From contig JAOUQA010000117.1 in assembly GCA_029879605.1 (NCBI GenBank), positions 1 to 6,642 of the forward strand: a stretch of DNA of 6,642 nt, given 5' to 3'. Each line of letters begins with the position of its first letter. The first letter of the stretch is position 1. This document shows positions 6,246 to 6,642 of this stretch, piece after piece. Source of the stretch: Gammaproteobacteria bacterium. GTDB lineage: Bacteria > Pseudomonadota > Gammaproteobacteria > SZUA-229. A program made the position numbers and the translations under genes. Below the pieces are notes generated by a model. That model saw only the letters and a program-made list of their open reading frames with translations. It searched no databases and was not told where the DNA came from.

Positions 6246-6284
6246 AAAAAAAACGCGGGTTAGCCAAGTGGCCTTCCCGCGTTT
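6246..6284 (-). terminator. Intrinsic terminator after the oxidase-like subunit gene
   Basis: On the minus strand AAACGCGGG (6284-6276) pairs perfectly with CCCGCGTTT (6259-6251), a 9-bp GC-rich stem. A further GCC/GGC pairing is possible in the loop. A run of eight T residues (6253 to 6246) follows directly. It starts 22 nt after the stop codon at 6307. This is a textbook Rho-independent terminator and separates the oxidase-like gene from the SCO gene, so SCO expression depends on read-through or its own promoter. Confidence 0.85.
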
Positions 6285-6306
6285 CCTTACAGCCTTGGAC
6301 TACTGT

Positions 6307-6642
6307 TTAGCCCATAGGCCATACAGATGCCAGGTAATCCCAGTTGATCGCATAGTAAACAACGAAACATACTAATAGCGCCAGAGCAAGAACAAATGTT
6401 CCTGGTGCCTCGAAGCCACTACCATGATCGTGTTTGGCAGGCTCTGCCCTTTCTAAACGAGGAGGCTGCTCTACATTGTAAACTGAATCAGCCAGAGGCA
6501 AGCCCAGAAAGCCTTGGAACAGGCCTGCTGATGGCTCCAACTTCTTACCAAAGAGCAATGATCCAACTGTGACGATCAAGAACATGGCACCACCAAGGAC
6601 ACCAAGGACTCCACCAATTCCGCCAACAGCCATCATCATATA
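6307..6642 (-). CDS. C-terminal end of a heme-copper oxidase-like membrane subunit (5' end outside window)
   Basis: The frame is open to the window edge (a Tyr codon at 6642-6640 precedes the run of three Met codons) and stops with TAA at 6309-6307. The visible end is 111 residues. It has a glycine-rich membrane helix (AVGGIGGVLGVLGGAMFLIV), a loop of about 50 residues with many charges and prolines (NVEQPPRLERAEPAKHDHG), and a last helix (FVLALALLVCFVVYYAI) ending in NWDYLASVWPMG. I read it as the tail of a subunit I-type heme-copper oxidase or sNOR-type NO reductase catalytic subunit. The basis is the MMMAVGGIGGVLG helix, the DYLASVWPMG ending and the SenC and DUF420 genes nearby. None of the heme, copper or proton-channel residues is in view, so the enzyme type is not decided. 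Confidence 0.6.
   Translation of the reverse strand, partial: YMMMAVGGIGGVLGVLGGAMFLIVTVGSLLFGKKLEPSAGLFQGFLGLPLADSVYNVEQPPRLERAEPAKHDHGSGFEAPGTFVLALALLVCFVVYYAINWDYLASVWPMG

Noticed and set aside
6082..6267. Minus-strand open frame of 61 codons running across the SCO start
   Set aside because: It overlaps the terminator stem and the SCO signal peptide in another frame, with no supporting motif.
6251..6284. A tRNA-like stretch (GCGGGTTAGCCAAGTGGCC) resembling the 5' arm of a Ser or Leu tRNA
   Set aside because: No anticodon arm, T arm or acceptor 3' strand follows at the right distance. The perfect stem followed by eight T residues on the minus strand explains it as a terminator.

Overview
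The window looks like the chromosome of a denitrifying proteobacterium. Composition is moderately AT-rich and the gene content is respiratory. The best guess is a gammaproteobacterium of the sulfur-oxidising or chemolithotrophic kind; that placement rests on remembered gene neighbourhoods, not on a marker gene. Every gene found is a respiratory enzyme, a cofactor-synthesis enzyme, or a membrane protein beside them. No rRNA, tRNA, CRISPR array, transposase or other mobile element was found.

Layout. Positions 1-2368 on the plus strand are the distal part of a heme d1 biosynthesis operon: the 3' end of nirL (or of a nirDL fusion), then nirG, nirH and nirJ, packed with gaps of at most 10 nt. Heme d1 is the special cofactor of cytochrome cd1 nitrite reductase (NirS), which makes NO. 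A short intergenic stretch (2369-2497) carries a 9/10 match to the FNR/DNR palindrome and good -10 hexamers. Two membrane-protein genes follow on the plus strand: a DUF420 protein (2498-2932) and an unrecognised 60-residue protein (2990-3172).

The rest is on the minus strand and converges on the plus-strand genes. In transcription order it has: the C-terminal end of a multi-pass membrane protein, probably a heme-copper oxidase-type catalytic subunit cut by the window edge (6307-6642); a strong intrinsic terminator (6246-6284); a SCO1/SenC protein with an extra C-terminal membrane anchor (5316-6167); a second FNR/DNR-like box (5306-5319) placed as in a class II activated promoter; a fusion of cytochrome b, 2x[4Fe-4S] ferredoxin and an MvhD-like domain (3690-5246); and a membrane-anchored protein of unknown function that overlaps its end (3185-3697).

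How the genes may work together. A heme-copper subunit, SenC and a DUF420 protein beside NO-producing nir genes recalls the norSY-senC-orf1 cluster proposed to encode the sNOR type of NO reductase. The working hypothesis is a module that makes and removes NO, with anaerobic/NO-responsive control. The least understood part is the cytochrome b-ferredoxin-MvhD fusion with its partner; it could link the quinone pool to a soluble low-potential redox partner. The active site of the heme-copper subunit lies outside the window, so NO reductase versus O2 reductase cannot be settled here.
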